A DNA stretch of 64,000 nucleotides from Marasmius tenuissimus (GCA_029532415.1 JAQOTA010000064.1:124001-188000); one strand, 5' to 3'. Counted from the first letter of the stretch, positions 23,456 to 35,572 are shown. The notes: generated by a model not told the origin, from the sequence alone. Numbers and translations are program-made.

Positions 23456-23542
23456 TCCATGCCTCATTTCTCGTTTCTCTCCAGTACTCACCAAACCATA
23501 CCCTAACACACACCTCTCCATTACTCCAAACGCTAGACTGCT

Positions 23543-26500
23543 ATGGAGCCCGTCCACGACTTCAAACGCTTCCGATGCTGGGAGATATTCTCCCCCTCCA
23601 TGAACGGTTATGTCGAACCCAAGAGAGCTGACGGTGGTTTACTGAACCTTGAGGTCCGTCGTCATATTTCTCCTCAGTGTGCCACTCGTTGATTGATATT
23701 CCATTGAACCCGTAGCACAAATTTCGCGATGCCGTCGTCAAGGTTGAGGATTCAGTACACGCTAAGAGAGCTGTGGCACATCCCTTGGACGATCCAGTTT
23801 GTCCAGGCCTTGTCATTGACGGCATTGGCCATCTACGATTTCCGCTCGAACCTCGAGATGTGCAGCTGGTTGAAGGAGTAGGATCTCAGCGTGACTCTGG
23901 TTCTACCACGGTTACAGCTTCCGAAGTGAGTTAGTCTCAGAATTTTTCGGTAGCCATATTTGTTTCACGCTCCTCTCTATAGGTTGCAACGTCGAACCCT
24001 AGGTGGGATCGCTTCCTTCGGTCAACAATCAAAGAAACATGCGCTCTTATTTGTCCTCTGGAGATCGGACCCAGCACAGAGATCCGCCTCGACTCATTTA
24101 CCGTGATCTCAAGTAAAAGGGCAGGAGAGGCGGTTCGTGTCGGGTACGTTCTACACGCGATCTTAATAACCTACTCTGGAACTAACCCGTCCACACGATA
24201 GCCAATCATTTGGTCGCGACTCATGTGGCCTTGTCAGCATGCTCTTCTTGCCAACCGATGCTCCTACCATCGAATTGAGGTCTCGTACTCCGGCAGAGTT
24301 GTCGATATCAATATCGAGGGCGACTCTCGCTTCAAGATGACCTCTGTTGTTGCCTACGCCGGTTATGATTACTTTCAGGTTGCTGCCCCAAAGGGCGGTT
24401 TGGTAACGTTCTTGACATACCGCCTCGACACACCAGAGCTTCCCCTCACCGATTCTGTTCCGTCGCCTCACTGGGTATCTGGTGTCGTTCCCGAAATGAG
24501 GGATTTCTTTGCCGAGTGGCGGTACTCACTCAAACATGGCGCGGATTCGGATCAGGTCCCAAAAGTCTTTCTCGTCTACTTGGAATCAGGGTTTCAAGAT
24601 CTCGATAGCGAATACAATCAGCTCAGCGATATTAACGCGAGATTGATAGGTCACCTTGTGTCTCCCACGAAAGCCCACGGATTTAGATGGTTTATTGGGC
24701 ATGTGACACACGAAATATCCTGCGAATACGAGCTTCCGGTTGGGCACGACGACTACCTAGAAGAACGAGAGTATCAAAAAGTACTGCGCTGGAGGATGAC
24801 GTCCGATGAGCGATCATCCGAGACGGATTGGGAGATCTGCAAACCGAACGGACGGCCTTTGAGTCCCAGTGAGAAATCCCTGGACTATGGGGAACCATAC
24901 CGGACTATCCGAAAACAGTCCCAGATTGTCCGAGATGACTCCATATGGTCAGTAAGTGGCGGTTTTTCCTGACTATCCTGAACAACCTCGGACCATCTCA
25001 AGCCATTTCAGACCATTATAGGGCTGGGTTCGACCTGCAGTAGGATAGCTCTCTGGGTAGCATAATCTTATATATTGGTCCAGTGAATGAATGAATCTCA
25101 ACGAAGAATAATATTACTAGGCTTCAAGAGAATGTACAAGCCTATCTACTTGTCTACGACCACGTCGTCCGCTCTAAACAACTGCACTCCCATTCCCATC
25201 TCCTCCTTCATGTTCTCTCGAGTCTTCTGAGTTGCGTGAGATTCGACCGACAACAACCGCTTGAGGATCTGTGAGATAGACAGGGCAGATGAGTATGCGA
25301 CGAAGAAAGGAGCAAATAGGACACACACCAGCTAACTAGGACGACTGCCAGACAATAAAAGAGGCTACTGCAACTCTTCAGTCGCGTCGGTGGGCGGATC
25401 CTGGAACGACTCGGCGTACTGATTTAACTTCAGATGTTACGCCGAAGACTTCGTCAATTTGCCGTTGGAACTGTGATAGAGCTGCAGTTAGGAAATATGG
25501 GGGAGCAAACAAACGAGGCTCTCACCAAACTGGACATTCTAAGCACCCGTTCCGTTGATCACTTGACGCGAGTCCGATGATAAAGGGGCAAACAATGAAC
25601 GAGGTCCGAATTTTCTTCGCGTTTGACGCGTATTAAGGGCATTAGACAACTTTACATCGTCACTGCAACTGTGATGAGGCACAAAGAGCGTGTTAGTGAT
25701 ACCAATAATGCAAAAAAAGAGTTCATAGTACACTTAAGTCCCCATTGGCATCCTCCAAAATCACTTCTGCTCACTCTATAAAAGAGATACCCATGATCAA
25801 AGTGCTTGCTTGCAGTGACGACGATGAAAAGAGAGAGATAGAGGCGGACAGTAGACAATACGTGGGCGTGATTGTGGGGGAAGGAAGGAAAGAAATTGGG
25901 GCGAAGACGCGCAACGCGAGTAAGTATATGTGAAATTTGGGAAGGCAAATTACTGTCAACAAGTGCACGGACCATGTGCCAATTACGTGCCAATTCGAAT
26001 CTTGCGGCCCAAGTGCGGACTCCCACTCGCACTCGAAAGTGAATAAGTTTGAAGACTCGTCGTTGAGAGGATGTAATCGGGCTTGAATAGACTCGAATGA
26101 AAGGATGAGTGAGGTCTATTTATAACAAATCAGGGTTGTTCTGTGCAAAGGTGTCAGAAACAATCCGTAGCTGTCCAGTTTAGTCCGATTTAGTCTCCCA
26201 GTGTCTGACATGGTCCGCGGACATCTCGTTGGGTTTGAGTAGCTGCGAGGGGAAGAATGTAGCCGCTGAGGTGAAGAAAGCTTGGGCGACTGACGGTGGA
26301 CGTTTGGTAAAACCGCTTATGGATCAAGATCCAGATAATAAAGAGGTCGATTGCGTGCATACCGGGGTAAGTTCCGACGTTTTCTACTTCCGGAAACAGG
26401 AGATAACGAGGGTCTCAACAGTACACCTATGCGACCATCCAGCTCACACATTGTAAGCTCTCTCCCTCACCGAACCTTGATCAGCAATCATTCATACATT

Positions 26501-26575
26501 TCATTCTACTTTTAAACGCCAAGTTCGGTCGGCAACTTATCTCATACTTGCTCCGGAACTCGAAACAGAAGACTC

Positions 26576-26606
<31 letters not shown>

Positions 26607-26618
26607 AATGAGTACTAA
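23543..26618 (+). pseudogene. Family A paralogue A3, disrupted by frameshift and transposon
   Basis: The exons match A2: 23543-23653 (111 nt, as in A1 and A2), 23716-23925, 23983-24136 (approximate end), 24202 onward, then after the insertion to 26366, 26422-26452 (31 nt) and 26524-26618. It has the same degenerate 2OG-oxygenase layout (PGLVIDGIGHLRFPL, NPRWDRFLRS, LDSFTVIS, MLFLPTDAPTIE, AHGFRWFIGHVTHE). Two lesions are seen. First, one base is missing near 24275-24280 relative to A1 and A2, just after the APTIE strand. Second, a 1369-bp element sits in exon 4 at 24865-26233. On the far side the homology resumes in the same frame (EGKNVAAEVKKAW against EAKDMISEVTRAW in A2). The tail ends in a poly-Glu run. 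This copy is almost certainly inactive. Confidence 0.85.
24865..26233. mobile_element. TIR element inserted in A3 (1369 bp)
   Basis: Flanked by a perfect 7-bp duplication TTTGAGT (24858-24864 and 26234-26240). Ends are inverted repeats: CCCAGTGAGAAATCCCTGGA at the left against CCCAACGAGATGTCCGCGGA at the right, extending to about 25 bp with roughly 18 matches. Removing the element and one duplication leaves the A3 frame continuous across the site, which fixes the boundaries. It encodes no recognisable transposase; small minus-strand frames (25146-25328, 25652-26032) are of doubtful meaning. It is probably non-autonomous. I do not assign a superfamily. Confidence 0.8.
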
Positions 26619-29520
26619 GTTCATAACTCGTCAGATAAAAGTGATTGATTGCGGTCTAAACGCTCTACTCAGATTGTTACACATTGTTCTATCCCCTCCA
26701 TAAGTAAACATATATATTCACAATCACTGTGTTGGAATCAGAGCGGTTATAATTTCTCATGATGCGAGGATTTTCAATGATTGATCCCTCCCAGCATGCG
26801 CAGGAGAAACCATATTGCCTGCTTCAGGCATCTAGACTCAGGTTTTGAGGGTTGAGTAACATAGCAAGTCATCAAGTCGCAACGACTTGCTTTATCGAGC
26901 GTCAGGTGTCCAAGTCGTGGGTTCTAGTCCCACGGGCGCTCCGGTCGTCATACGCGGGAGATATCCAGAGACTACGGAAGCGCCCATGTATAGGACCTCG
27001 ATTCTGGCCGCCATCGCGAATGCACGAATGACGAACCACGTTACTTCACGGCATCCGTCATTATGTATTTTGTTCTGCTGAAAGGCTCTCAAAAGTGAGC
27101 TCTTTTCATCTCAAACCACAACATACGTCCATGCTTTGCCTTAGAGAACGTCACAGCACAGTACGTTTTGCCTCTTCCTCGAGCTTTTTCTTATTTGGAT
27201 TCTCATTCTTCTTCGGATCTTAGGCCATTTATCTTGAAGGGAACACGGGGCTATGAGCTGATTTACATCGGGCGCAGCCTGCGCAATGTGGGTATTGGGT
27301 ACCTAGATGGAGTCGTGAGATAGAGAGAGAAACAAATTCGTATTCCCGAGTGAGTACTTGCTTTTTATGTGGTTATCTAGCACCAACGGACTTTGACCGT
27401 AGATTATATACAATCCCCTTTCGTATTCGTACCATGAAGACTCAAGAGGCAGAATACCGCGTTCAGCTAGGGACTTGTGGAATGAATAGGTCTAGAGGTG
27501 CGTCAGATTCCCAGTTCTCGCACCTCCTTATTCCTGGAAACGCACGTTTTACTTGTGATTTACCTTGAGTATGCCATCTACTAGACGACATCAATACGCG
27601 AAATAGACGATAAAAAAATCCGAAGATTTTAAGGCGTCATCAACATGATTACAGTGTCCATTGCTACACTAGCGCAGGCGTTGTTCTCCAAGATACTGAC
27701 AGACACTTATTGTCACAACCTCGAGAAGGTATCCGAAACCAGAGCGGGCCACGGAAAGTTCTACCCGAAACCTTATCAGGTTTCTTTCTGGATGATGAGA
27801 AACCGGTCTCAAACCGGTACCCCCCCATGAAACATGTTCTCTCGCGAGGATCAAACGACTCTATGTAATGCCCCTGAGGCCGCAAGTGAATCTTCTCAGA
27901 GTGTGTCCGTCCTTCCCGTCTTCCTCCTTTCATTTGCTTATTGTGCTGTTTATGATGATCAGCCACAGACAGCCCGTGCTCTCTTACTCAAGGTTTTCTT
28001 AGACGCCTTTTTGCCTTCCCTCGCTTCTCGGTCCGAATTGTTTTAGCCCTTGAGCCTCATAAACCTCGATCATGGCGGACCTGGAGAAATCCTAACGCCG
28101 CTGTCAATCCAGCACCATGTTCTCCGAACGGCATCGGTTGGTGCGTTCGCAATATCAATTCTTCCAAGTCCTTATATTTATATGTGTTAACCCTCCAACG
28201 ACGAATTAGCTGTCTTGGGCTCGGTGGCTAACCATTCACTAGGAAAATTAGGCCATAGTCCGAGGAGGCCTAGCCAGCGCAAACTTATCCAAATAAGTGG
28301 GTTTCTATCCACTACCTCAGGTTCTCATTATCTTACACTTATCTAGGTCTGGGTTCCTTGCACAACCCCGAACGGTACCCGCACCAACACGGATAAGTGG
28401 CTTGCCTGCAGAAATAACAGAGGTGCACCCCTCCTCACCATATGTGGCAGAGCGACGCTTACAGTGATCATGGAATTGACCAGATCCTTGGAAGGCTTAT
28501 AAGGTATGATGCGCATGAGTTCGACAGAGTCATGTACAACAAGCCAGAGTTCGGGCCGAAGAGAAAGACGCTTTCCCCAAAACTCCTTATTCATCCCGCT
28601 TGCGTTGCATTGCGTTCGAAGGGAACGAGAATAGAGGATGCAACCACGTAGCACAATCCTTTGTGAGAACGATGAAGGGCCACATGACGGCTGTGGATAC
28701 TGATTGCTAACAATCCCGCAACGAGGAGCCCCGTGGTAGGTTGCACACTGCTTTCCCCCGACCTGTAGACTAACGTTCAGGTAGACATCAGTGCCTGGAA
28801 ACCCTCCACAAAACCTTGCAGTATCATCCCGTGAGCACTCACACACATTGCGAATACATGGTTCCGCGCTTCATTGTCTTGTCGCTCAGTCATGGAACCG
28901 AACACGAATATATCCTACTTCGGAACATATCGTGGATAGCGGTGCCACTAACCAACGGTGCGCTGTGAATCGTCGTAAATGCTATTACCGTGGTCAACGA
29001 AGATAGAATCCGTTTATCTGTGCTCTTCAGTCATATCCCGAACGGTCGGCCGTACAGACCCCATTCTCGTTTGTGCGTCTCTGACGGAGACTCCCTTTTT
29101 GCATTCCACTGGGAGATTTTATCCTACACAACAATGGGAGGACCACTCCACTTCATCATCCTGACGTCATGTTCGAGATCCAGCGCGTTACGCCACTCCC
29201 ATGTTCATGGCCACGGGAAGACAGTCTTCCAATCCTAAGACGAGTTGGAGACCATACCGTTAGCGGCCGATTGTTATCTGTAGCAATGAGGGCTGGGGGG
29301 ACAATCCACAGCACCCACTCCAATGCCAACCTCGGAGTTGAAGGCCAACCCGTTTTAGTGGTCGATCCTGATGTCTGTGGAGTCCGGAATGGGGAGAGAT
29401 CGGAAAAACGCCTGTAATGATTCGTCTCCAAGGTCCTGTAGTCCGGGTAGCGGGTAGTGGTGAGTTTCGGTGCCTTCGTTTTAAACTATTACTTCCTTAA
29501 CTCCCCTCCCCCACATCACT
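26619..29520. other. Long stretch without a supported gene
   Basis: Only short, unconnected frames. The part up to 29520 is the upstream region of the MYND gene, with a CT-rich run just before its ATG. A tRNA-like B-box segment at 26897-26941 is listed separately. Confidence 0.4.
26897..26941 (+). other. tRNA-like B-box segment, likely tRNA relic
   Basis: GGTTCTAGTCC at 26920-26930 fits the pol III B box and sits in a five-base T-stem (GTGGG/CCCAC) followed by GGGCGCTC. GAGCGTC at 26897-26903 can pair with the last bases, but only 45 nt separate the ends, and no full cloverleaf or A box can be drawn. Just upstream AGCAAGTC/GACTTGCT (26863-26891) forms a separate hairpin. Confidence 0.3.
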
Positions 29521-31648
29521 ATGTCTTTCACTGATTTGAACGACTTCCTCCGAGAATCAAATTGTCGGTTTGCCACTACTGGGAAAGCTCTTGATAGATT
29601 GAGTCGACTTGGAATGCCTCAGGCAGGTCCGGTCGATCCTTCGGCTTTCCTCCTGAACGCCGAAAGTCCATCCTCAAACAATTGGACCTTCCTTCACATC
29701 CTCGGGGCCCTTCTTTATGACCTTGATCACTCTCTCCATCGGAGTCAATCTCTGATTCTCCGCCAAATCAAACGACATTGGTTGTATATCCATCCCTGGA
29801 CCACCTACCTACTGGACGCAGTTACCACGTCTAAAGTGACGGCAACGCAGAAGGGGTATGAGATAGTCGAATGTGTACTGCACATAGTCCCGCTTGTCGT
29901 CCAGTATCCAACCCGCTTTCCTCCCGCCCAGCAGGAAACCGAAATCACGACTCTCATAGAATCGTCACCGAAACTCCGAGATTCGACTCGTCGGGTCTGG
30001 GTGATGATAGTTGCCGACCATCATCCCCTCTGGCAGTTATGGACACAACTAGCTGCTATGGTCTTCAGGGCGAAGACCTTCGATATCCGCATCGACGACC
30101 GAGATGCCAACCAGTTGCACTCTGGATGCCCTGGGAGATCGCTCTCGATGGCGTTAACCCGCCACACGATCCGCGAAATTCCGTGTATCTCGTCTATGAC
30201 CGACAAGGACGTTATGCATCTTGTAGATTTACACGTTCTCTGGTCCAACGAGACTGTCATTCCAGGCAACCCAGTCGTCATGTGCCCCATCCCTCGATAT
30301 ACACTACGCATCCAAGCACGCCTTATCTCTAAAGCGCTTCGAAAGAGGCAGAAAGTTCTTTTTGCATCGGCAGATGGGGGAATCCTTTCGATGGCGCTTA
30401 ATAGCCTCGTTACGGTCAATCTCGCGCAGGTCTTTCAGGTCCTGGAAGGAAGAGGCCGGTGGTGGATCACAGAGTTCCTTGATACCGACGTCTTGGTGAA
30501 TTTCTTCAAGGCGGATATGTTGGATATCGATTCGATTGGGAGCGGAATTTTATCGGCCGGGATTGGTATCTACCTCGCCAAGACACTTGACCTGGTGTCG
30601 AGAAATTTGGTGTATCCGATGGTCCTGCATGCCTTCTTAAAGACAGTCAGGAAGCTTGAGCATGCTGGGGTGGAGGGTAGGAGGCAGCAGGAGTGTTGGT
30701 GGAGCTCTTGGGTTCGGTGTAAAAGAAAAGCATTCGTGCTGAAAGGCATCCGAAGGGAATTGAGGAGTGAGGTGGAGACGATCTGTAGTTGTGCTGAGGT
30801 AAGAATGTCCCTGGCGCTATATTTGGCGACATATTTGCTGACTTTGGGCCGGGATACCAGTGTCCTTTGAAGGCCGATTCCACAAAACCGTGCCAGAAAG
30901 ACCTACACGCGAAGCACCTTGCGTGTTCGCGTTGCTCAGCAGCGTCGTACTGCTCACGGGAATGTCAGAAATGGCACTGGGAGAAGGAACATAAATCTGA
31001 GTGTCGGAGCCTATCGGATTTGATAAAAGGTGATTGTTACGCCGTTTCTCCCACTGTTGGTCCCCAATACATACTGACCTTTTTCTGCACGTAGACGGGA
31101 CACCCCCTGTTACTCGCCTTGAGACTCGCTTCATTCGCCGAGTTCTCAGAGCGATTCTCGAGAAAAACATGGGCCTCATACAAGCGACACTCAGAAATCT
31201 CCCACCGCCCAAATCTCAATTAGACCAGCACCTACGTCTCGCTCGCCCAATAGTCGCTGTGGATCTTGATCGCACCGACAGCTTTGACGAAAATGATCTC
31301 TCCACTCGTTGCATCAAGATAATGCACTCCGTGGATCTTATAGTCTCTGAGCTGCGGCTGAGGCAAACGAAAAACTGGAGAGAGTGGGTTCGAGGGCTCT
31401 TAGAGAGGAGCCAGCATTTAGACGAGGATGAGGTGGCTGTGGTCATTTTCGCTCCGAGTCATTTGGGCCGCTCCGACTCGGGACCATTACTCACAGAGGC
31501 GCGTGTCGGGATTCCTGTTTTGGGCCAAAGCATGGAGAGAGCCCTGGGAACAGAAGTTACAAGCCGTCCAATCGTTCGGCTCATTCGAGTCATGTCTCGT
31601 GAAGCTTGGCCCCCATTAACGAGTTGGAGGTTGCAGGTGTCAAAGTAG
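29521..31648 (+). CDS. MYND-type zinc-finger protein (666 aa)
   Basis: Three exons: 29521-30798, 30861-31029, 31095-31648. The first exon is a long helical region without known motifs (MSFTDLNDFLRESN...). Exon 2 encodes a complete MYND finger: CSRCSAASYCSRECQKWHW followed by EHKSEC, with all C-C-C-C-H-C spacing kept; two further Cys precede it. The C-terminal exon (VTRLETRFIRRVLRAIL...) is again helical. This architecture, a long N-terminal region, a MYND finger, then a C-terminal domain of about 200 residues, is common among uncharacterised Agaricomycete proteins. MYND fingers usually bind proline-rich partners; no catalytic domain such as SET is visible. A decayed relative lies at 46.5 kb. 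Confidence 0.88.
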
Positions 31649-32870
31649 AGGCCCGAGGACGAAGGAATTGTGATTGGTACGAGGGTTGGATGCATGTGAC
31701 GCGGTCTCATTGCGTTGGAATCATTATTATTATTACTGGGAATTATTTGCATCTTCAATGTAGAACCTTCTTTACCTTTTAATGTACGTATCAGATAATG
31801 ACTATCATCGTGAAGTCGAGCCTGCACCTCAATGTTTCGACGCACAACTACAGGAGCCAGTTCAAAATCTTGTTAACATTCCCACACGAGATAAAAAATA
31901 ACACAGGAAAGCAGTACTCCGCAGTATGTTGAGTCAGAAACGACACGGAATTTGCTCCAAACTCGAGAATTCGAAGTACTTTTCTCGTCCCGCGAGCCTG
32001 GTAATTGATTCTCGTCTTGTCCATATGCAAGAGGTCACGGATTTTCTGGTAACCTTGTGTGTGCCTGGCCTTATATTTGCTTTGCCTTCACAATCACGCA
32101 GTTGGAGCTACCAGGGCCCCTATAGTACGTTAAGTACTTACCATCAACATCGAAGAGCCAGCCGGCGCTTCGGTCCGGTTCATCAACAACACAATGCCAG
32201 CTCATAATCCCTTTTTCGTTCCTCTTTGATCTCACAAATGCAGTGCGACGGCACACAGAATGAATCCGGGCTTTTCTGATAGGCAGCGTGTTCTTCTATT
32301 GCTGTTTAACACTCGCGAGTCGTTGAACTTGACGTAGCCTTCTACTGAGCCGAAATCAAACGAACACTGTTGTTACAAGAGGCGAGGACCTCGCGCTTCA
32401 ATTCACTCATCACCATTTTGATTCTGGTATTCGTGAGAGTATCGAAGTAATCCGAATCAAATCTCATCAACATACTTGAAACTGTCGTATACATCTACAA
32501 TGTCATCAAGTGTGGACCTCAATCATGATTTGGCACCGCGATGGACTGGTGTCTGAGTTCGTAAATCGCTTCGCCTATTACCTCGAGAAACAGAAGATTG
32601 AACTCTGGTACGTAGCCCGATATCGATCCTGTGTGTTGCCAATATCGGTTCGGACTGCCATTCTTGATCGACTGGACTCGTACCCATCAAAAACTTTGCT
32701 TTGTTGTATTTACAGCGAAATAGCTTTGACTATCATGACACCTTATGTGGCTGCGGCTACTGATTCCCGGGTGTACTTATTATCCGTCTAGCACATCTTG
32801 AAGTAACGCGTCGACGACCTCAATTCGGTGAATCCCATGTTATGTTCCTGAGCGTGAGCATATAGGTGAT
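31649..32870. other. Intergenic stretch between the MYND gene and the peptide array
   Basis: No supported gene. A coding-like minus-strand piece at 32110-32250 (SWHCVVDEPDRSAGWLFDVDG) ends at a good donor but lacks partners. Confidence 0.35.
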
Positions 32871-32905
32871 CATACTCGTCCATCTCACCAGCCCGTACTG
32901 CTGTG
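32871..32905 (+). promoter_or_regulatory. Conserved upstream block of peptide gene P1
   Basis: catact..tccatctcaccag.cc..ctgctgtg, shared with the blocks before P2, P3 and P4; 234 bp before the P1 ATG. Confidence 0.6.
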
Positions 32906-33104
32906 TTCACTTTCGCTGTGCTACTACTCTGCATGACTCTGCTTTGGTGGCTGCTCGTGAATTTTTCCTAACTCAGATAACTAAGGTACAGCACTTTTTG
33001 ACGAGGACAAAGATAAACCCAAGGAAGACTTCCTCCATTGCGATTGCCAGACCTCGTTTAACTGAATCACCTACAACACCGCCTGATACTTTACACCGAC
33101 CAGA

Positions 33105-33736
33105 ATGAAGATGACATCGACTTTCGGCTTTTTTGGAATCCTGGCGCTTCTCGGTACCGCGAAGTAAGTTGTTCCCCCTGTTGCTCAGCTCGAGTGTCGG
33201 TGGCTAACCGTGTGACTATTTCACTTGTTTCTCCAGTGCGTCACCTGTATCTGTGTCTACATACCTCTAAAGGTCCGCTTTGGCCTTGCGAATCTTGAAA
33301 CGCGTTCTCACTCCCGAATTTTACTATCCCCGCTAGACACACAAGCAATGCCAGTGACGAGCACCGCCATCCCTATTAGCAACGTCGCCGTGGATCGTAG
33401 ATGTTGGGACTGGTTTGATCCAGTGAGTTGAACGATAGAATAAACCTGATGGCTGCGATTGAAAGACCTTCTGCGACTAGAACTGCTGCCGATTCGCTGG
33501 CTGCTGAACGGACCACTCTAGAAACAAACCTCTCTAGCATCCGAGATTCTGAATTGATACTTCTCGCTAAACCTTTCCGTATGATTCATATGGCCACATG
33601 AGCAACCCGTAGTGCTATCTTAGAAACTCTGACTTTCAAATAATATATTCACTTCCCTGGACTTCAGTGTGATTGTTCTTCCGAGATCCCAAATCTTCAG
33701 CATACTTCTATACCCATGAGTTTGTGCTCCGAGTAG
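33105..33736 (+). pseudogene. Small secreted Cys-motif peptide P1, probably disrupted
   Basis: Same gene plan as P2-P4. Exon 1 33105-33163 (59 nt, signal peptide MKMTSTFGFFGILALLGTA), exon 2 33237-33272, exon 3 33346-33422, exon 4 33668-33736. Exon 2 begins ASPVSVST, like the others, but it is 36 nt where P2, P3 and P4 have lengths of 2 modulo 3, and it contains an in-frame TAA. One base has been gained or lost. Exon 3 ends RRCWDWFDP, matching the Cys-Asp-Trp/Pro start of the motif. Exon 4 begins CDCSS but runs on for 23 residues instead of ending after about eight. It is probably a decayed copy. Confidence 0.6.
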
Positions 33737-34230
33737 CTCGCGTATTCACGGAGCATGTCGACAGCCGGAGGTTTGGTTCGGACTTTGCCCTAAATTTTAT
33801 TTGTCCACACACTACCGCCCGAATCAGATGTAAAGGTGTTTATACACGGAAAATTAAAACTACAACCTACCAAGATGCTGAACATTTGTGCTCACCTTAT
33901 TGACGTGTTGTATGCGATACGGCCCAAGCTTTTGGAGCTCATCAGTACATTTGTCGACCTCTACCTCGTCGAAGCTTCACCCAAAAAGGAAGTTAGTAAG
34001 TACTATGGAAGCAGTATTGAACGTACCAATCAAATCAGGTATGCATAGGTCTATCGTACTGTTAAACACTCGGATGATTCACATCTTTGGTTTTCCACAT
34101 CAATAATGGATCGTATCTGGTCCTGATTGCAGTACACATGACTGGTCCTCACTCGCCATCACTCGTCGTTGAGCTCTGTTCGGCGAGATTTGTGATACAT
34201 TCTTCAGCAGGAAGCATATTCAAGTTGTCT

Positions 34231-34253
34231 ATCTCACCATCCCGTGCAGCTGT
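34231..34253 (+). promoter_or_regulatory. Conserved upstream block of peptide gene P2
   Basis: atctcaccatcccgtgcagctg, 219 bp before the P2 ATG; same word as before P1, P3 and P4. A TATAAATA lies at 34372-34379. Confidence 0.6.
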
Positions 34254-34449
34254 ATCCACGTTACCTCGTATGACTCCCCCTCGCTGCTTGCCTGCGAGCT
34301 CTTAGCTCATTGCAGTCTGAGTATCCAGTGTACAGCACATGTCGATGAGGAATGAGAACGGCTTCAACGAGTATAAATACGAGACCACTTTTCGAACTCT
34401 AATCCCTCACAATTAGCCTTACAACTTCATACAACGTATAACCTCAAAG

Positions 34450-34836
34450 ATGAAGATGTTATCAAGTTTCTGCTTTGCCGTAGTTCTGACCACGCTGAGC
34501 GTCGCCAGGTAAGTGTGGTTTGTGATTCCCCAGAAGAGTCGCTGTTGCTGACTATAGGATATTCTACTCGGCTTTTTAGAGCATTACCTGTATCTTCGGC
34601 TGTCTCCCAAGGTCGGTGTCATCCACAAATTGACGTTCAAAATCTTCTAATCCGTTTTATAGTCGCTCAAGCAGCTGCGGTGGCTAGCACACCACCTACA
34701 AATGTTATCTCGGCTCGATGTGGAGATTGGCTCGGCAACGTGAGTTTCTCCATAGGACCAGTAAAAAAATCTGCTTATCGTGATTTACCCTTCCCGTCGT
34801 GCCAACAAGTGCTGCAGCGGAGCAGGGTGTAGTTAA
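34450..34836 (+). CDS. Small secreted Cys-motif peptide P2 (64 aa)
   Basis: Four exons: 34450-34508 (59 nt), 34580-34611, 34663-34739, 34810-34836 (27 nt). The signal peptide is MKMLSSFCFAVVLTTLSVA. The mature part starts LPVSS, continues Ala/Val/Thr-rich, then RCGDWLGN and CCSGAGCS at the end. All phases join without a stop. Relative to P3-P7 the DP of the motif is DW, the C-x-C is C-C, and one Ser follows the last Cys. The TATA box is 78 bp upstream. Secretion is inferred from the hydrophobic N-terminus; function unknown. Confidence 0.75.
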
Positions 34837-35572
34837 GCGGCGCCCTCCAGATTTCCCTAACTGAGCTTGCGCATAGAAACACCCCCTTCCTTTATTCAAA
34901 TACTGTTACCACAGTCTTTCCCGTAGTAATCCGTAATACAACTCCAACTTTTGGCTAATCTAATATGGTTTTCCTGTGCATCGGCGTGAGTAGATTTGCA
35001 CAAAGCTTGGGATACTTGAGATCGGAAGTCAGGAGCTTCCGTCATCAATATTCCCTGGCAGTGTTCCTTACTATCATTATATTATTACCGAGTCCTCACG
35101 CGACCTGATGCTTCCTCCGAAGCGTTGGGGCGACGTTGGCAAAGTGAGACCCATCAGTATCGCGCCCAAGACTTGTGTACATCTCACCGTCGATATCAAT
35201 ATCCGGGAAGCAACGAGGCTTCATAATCATGATGTTGGTTACTCGCGGGGTTTCCTCCCAGTCCCCCTTCCATGTCATTTTCTTGAGCTCTAGATGGCCA
35301 GTGGGCTGCAACCAGTCCGAGTTACATTTCCCGATCCGCCTTGTTCGCCTTGGTCACTGATTCCAACAAGACTCAAGCCATATATACCCGAATTCGATGA
35401 AACGTACTTACATAAACTTGAGGGCGTTTGCGCTAACTTTAGACGGTTTAATCATTTCTGCCATATCCAGCGCGAATCAAGGTTCAAGCGAGTAGCCCTG
35501 TTCATGTCTCGTTGACCGTCAGTGAACTTCGTTCGGCCTACAGCGTAATGCGTTGCATTCCTCTGCGACGAG

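Noticed and set aside
25652..26032. Minus-strand frame inside the TIR element as a transposase
   Set aside because: Too short, no DDE-type spacing or other transposase features.
33225..33431. Open frame overlapping P1
   Set aside because: Shadow frame across P1 exons and introns; the paralogue comparison supports the spliced reading.
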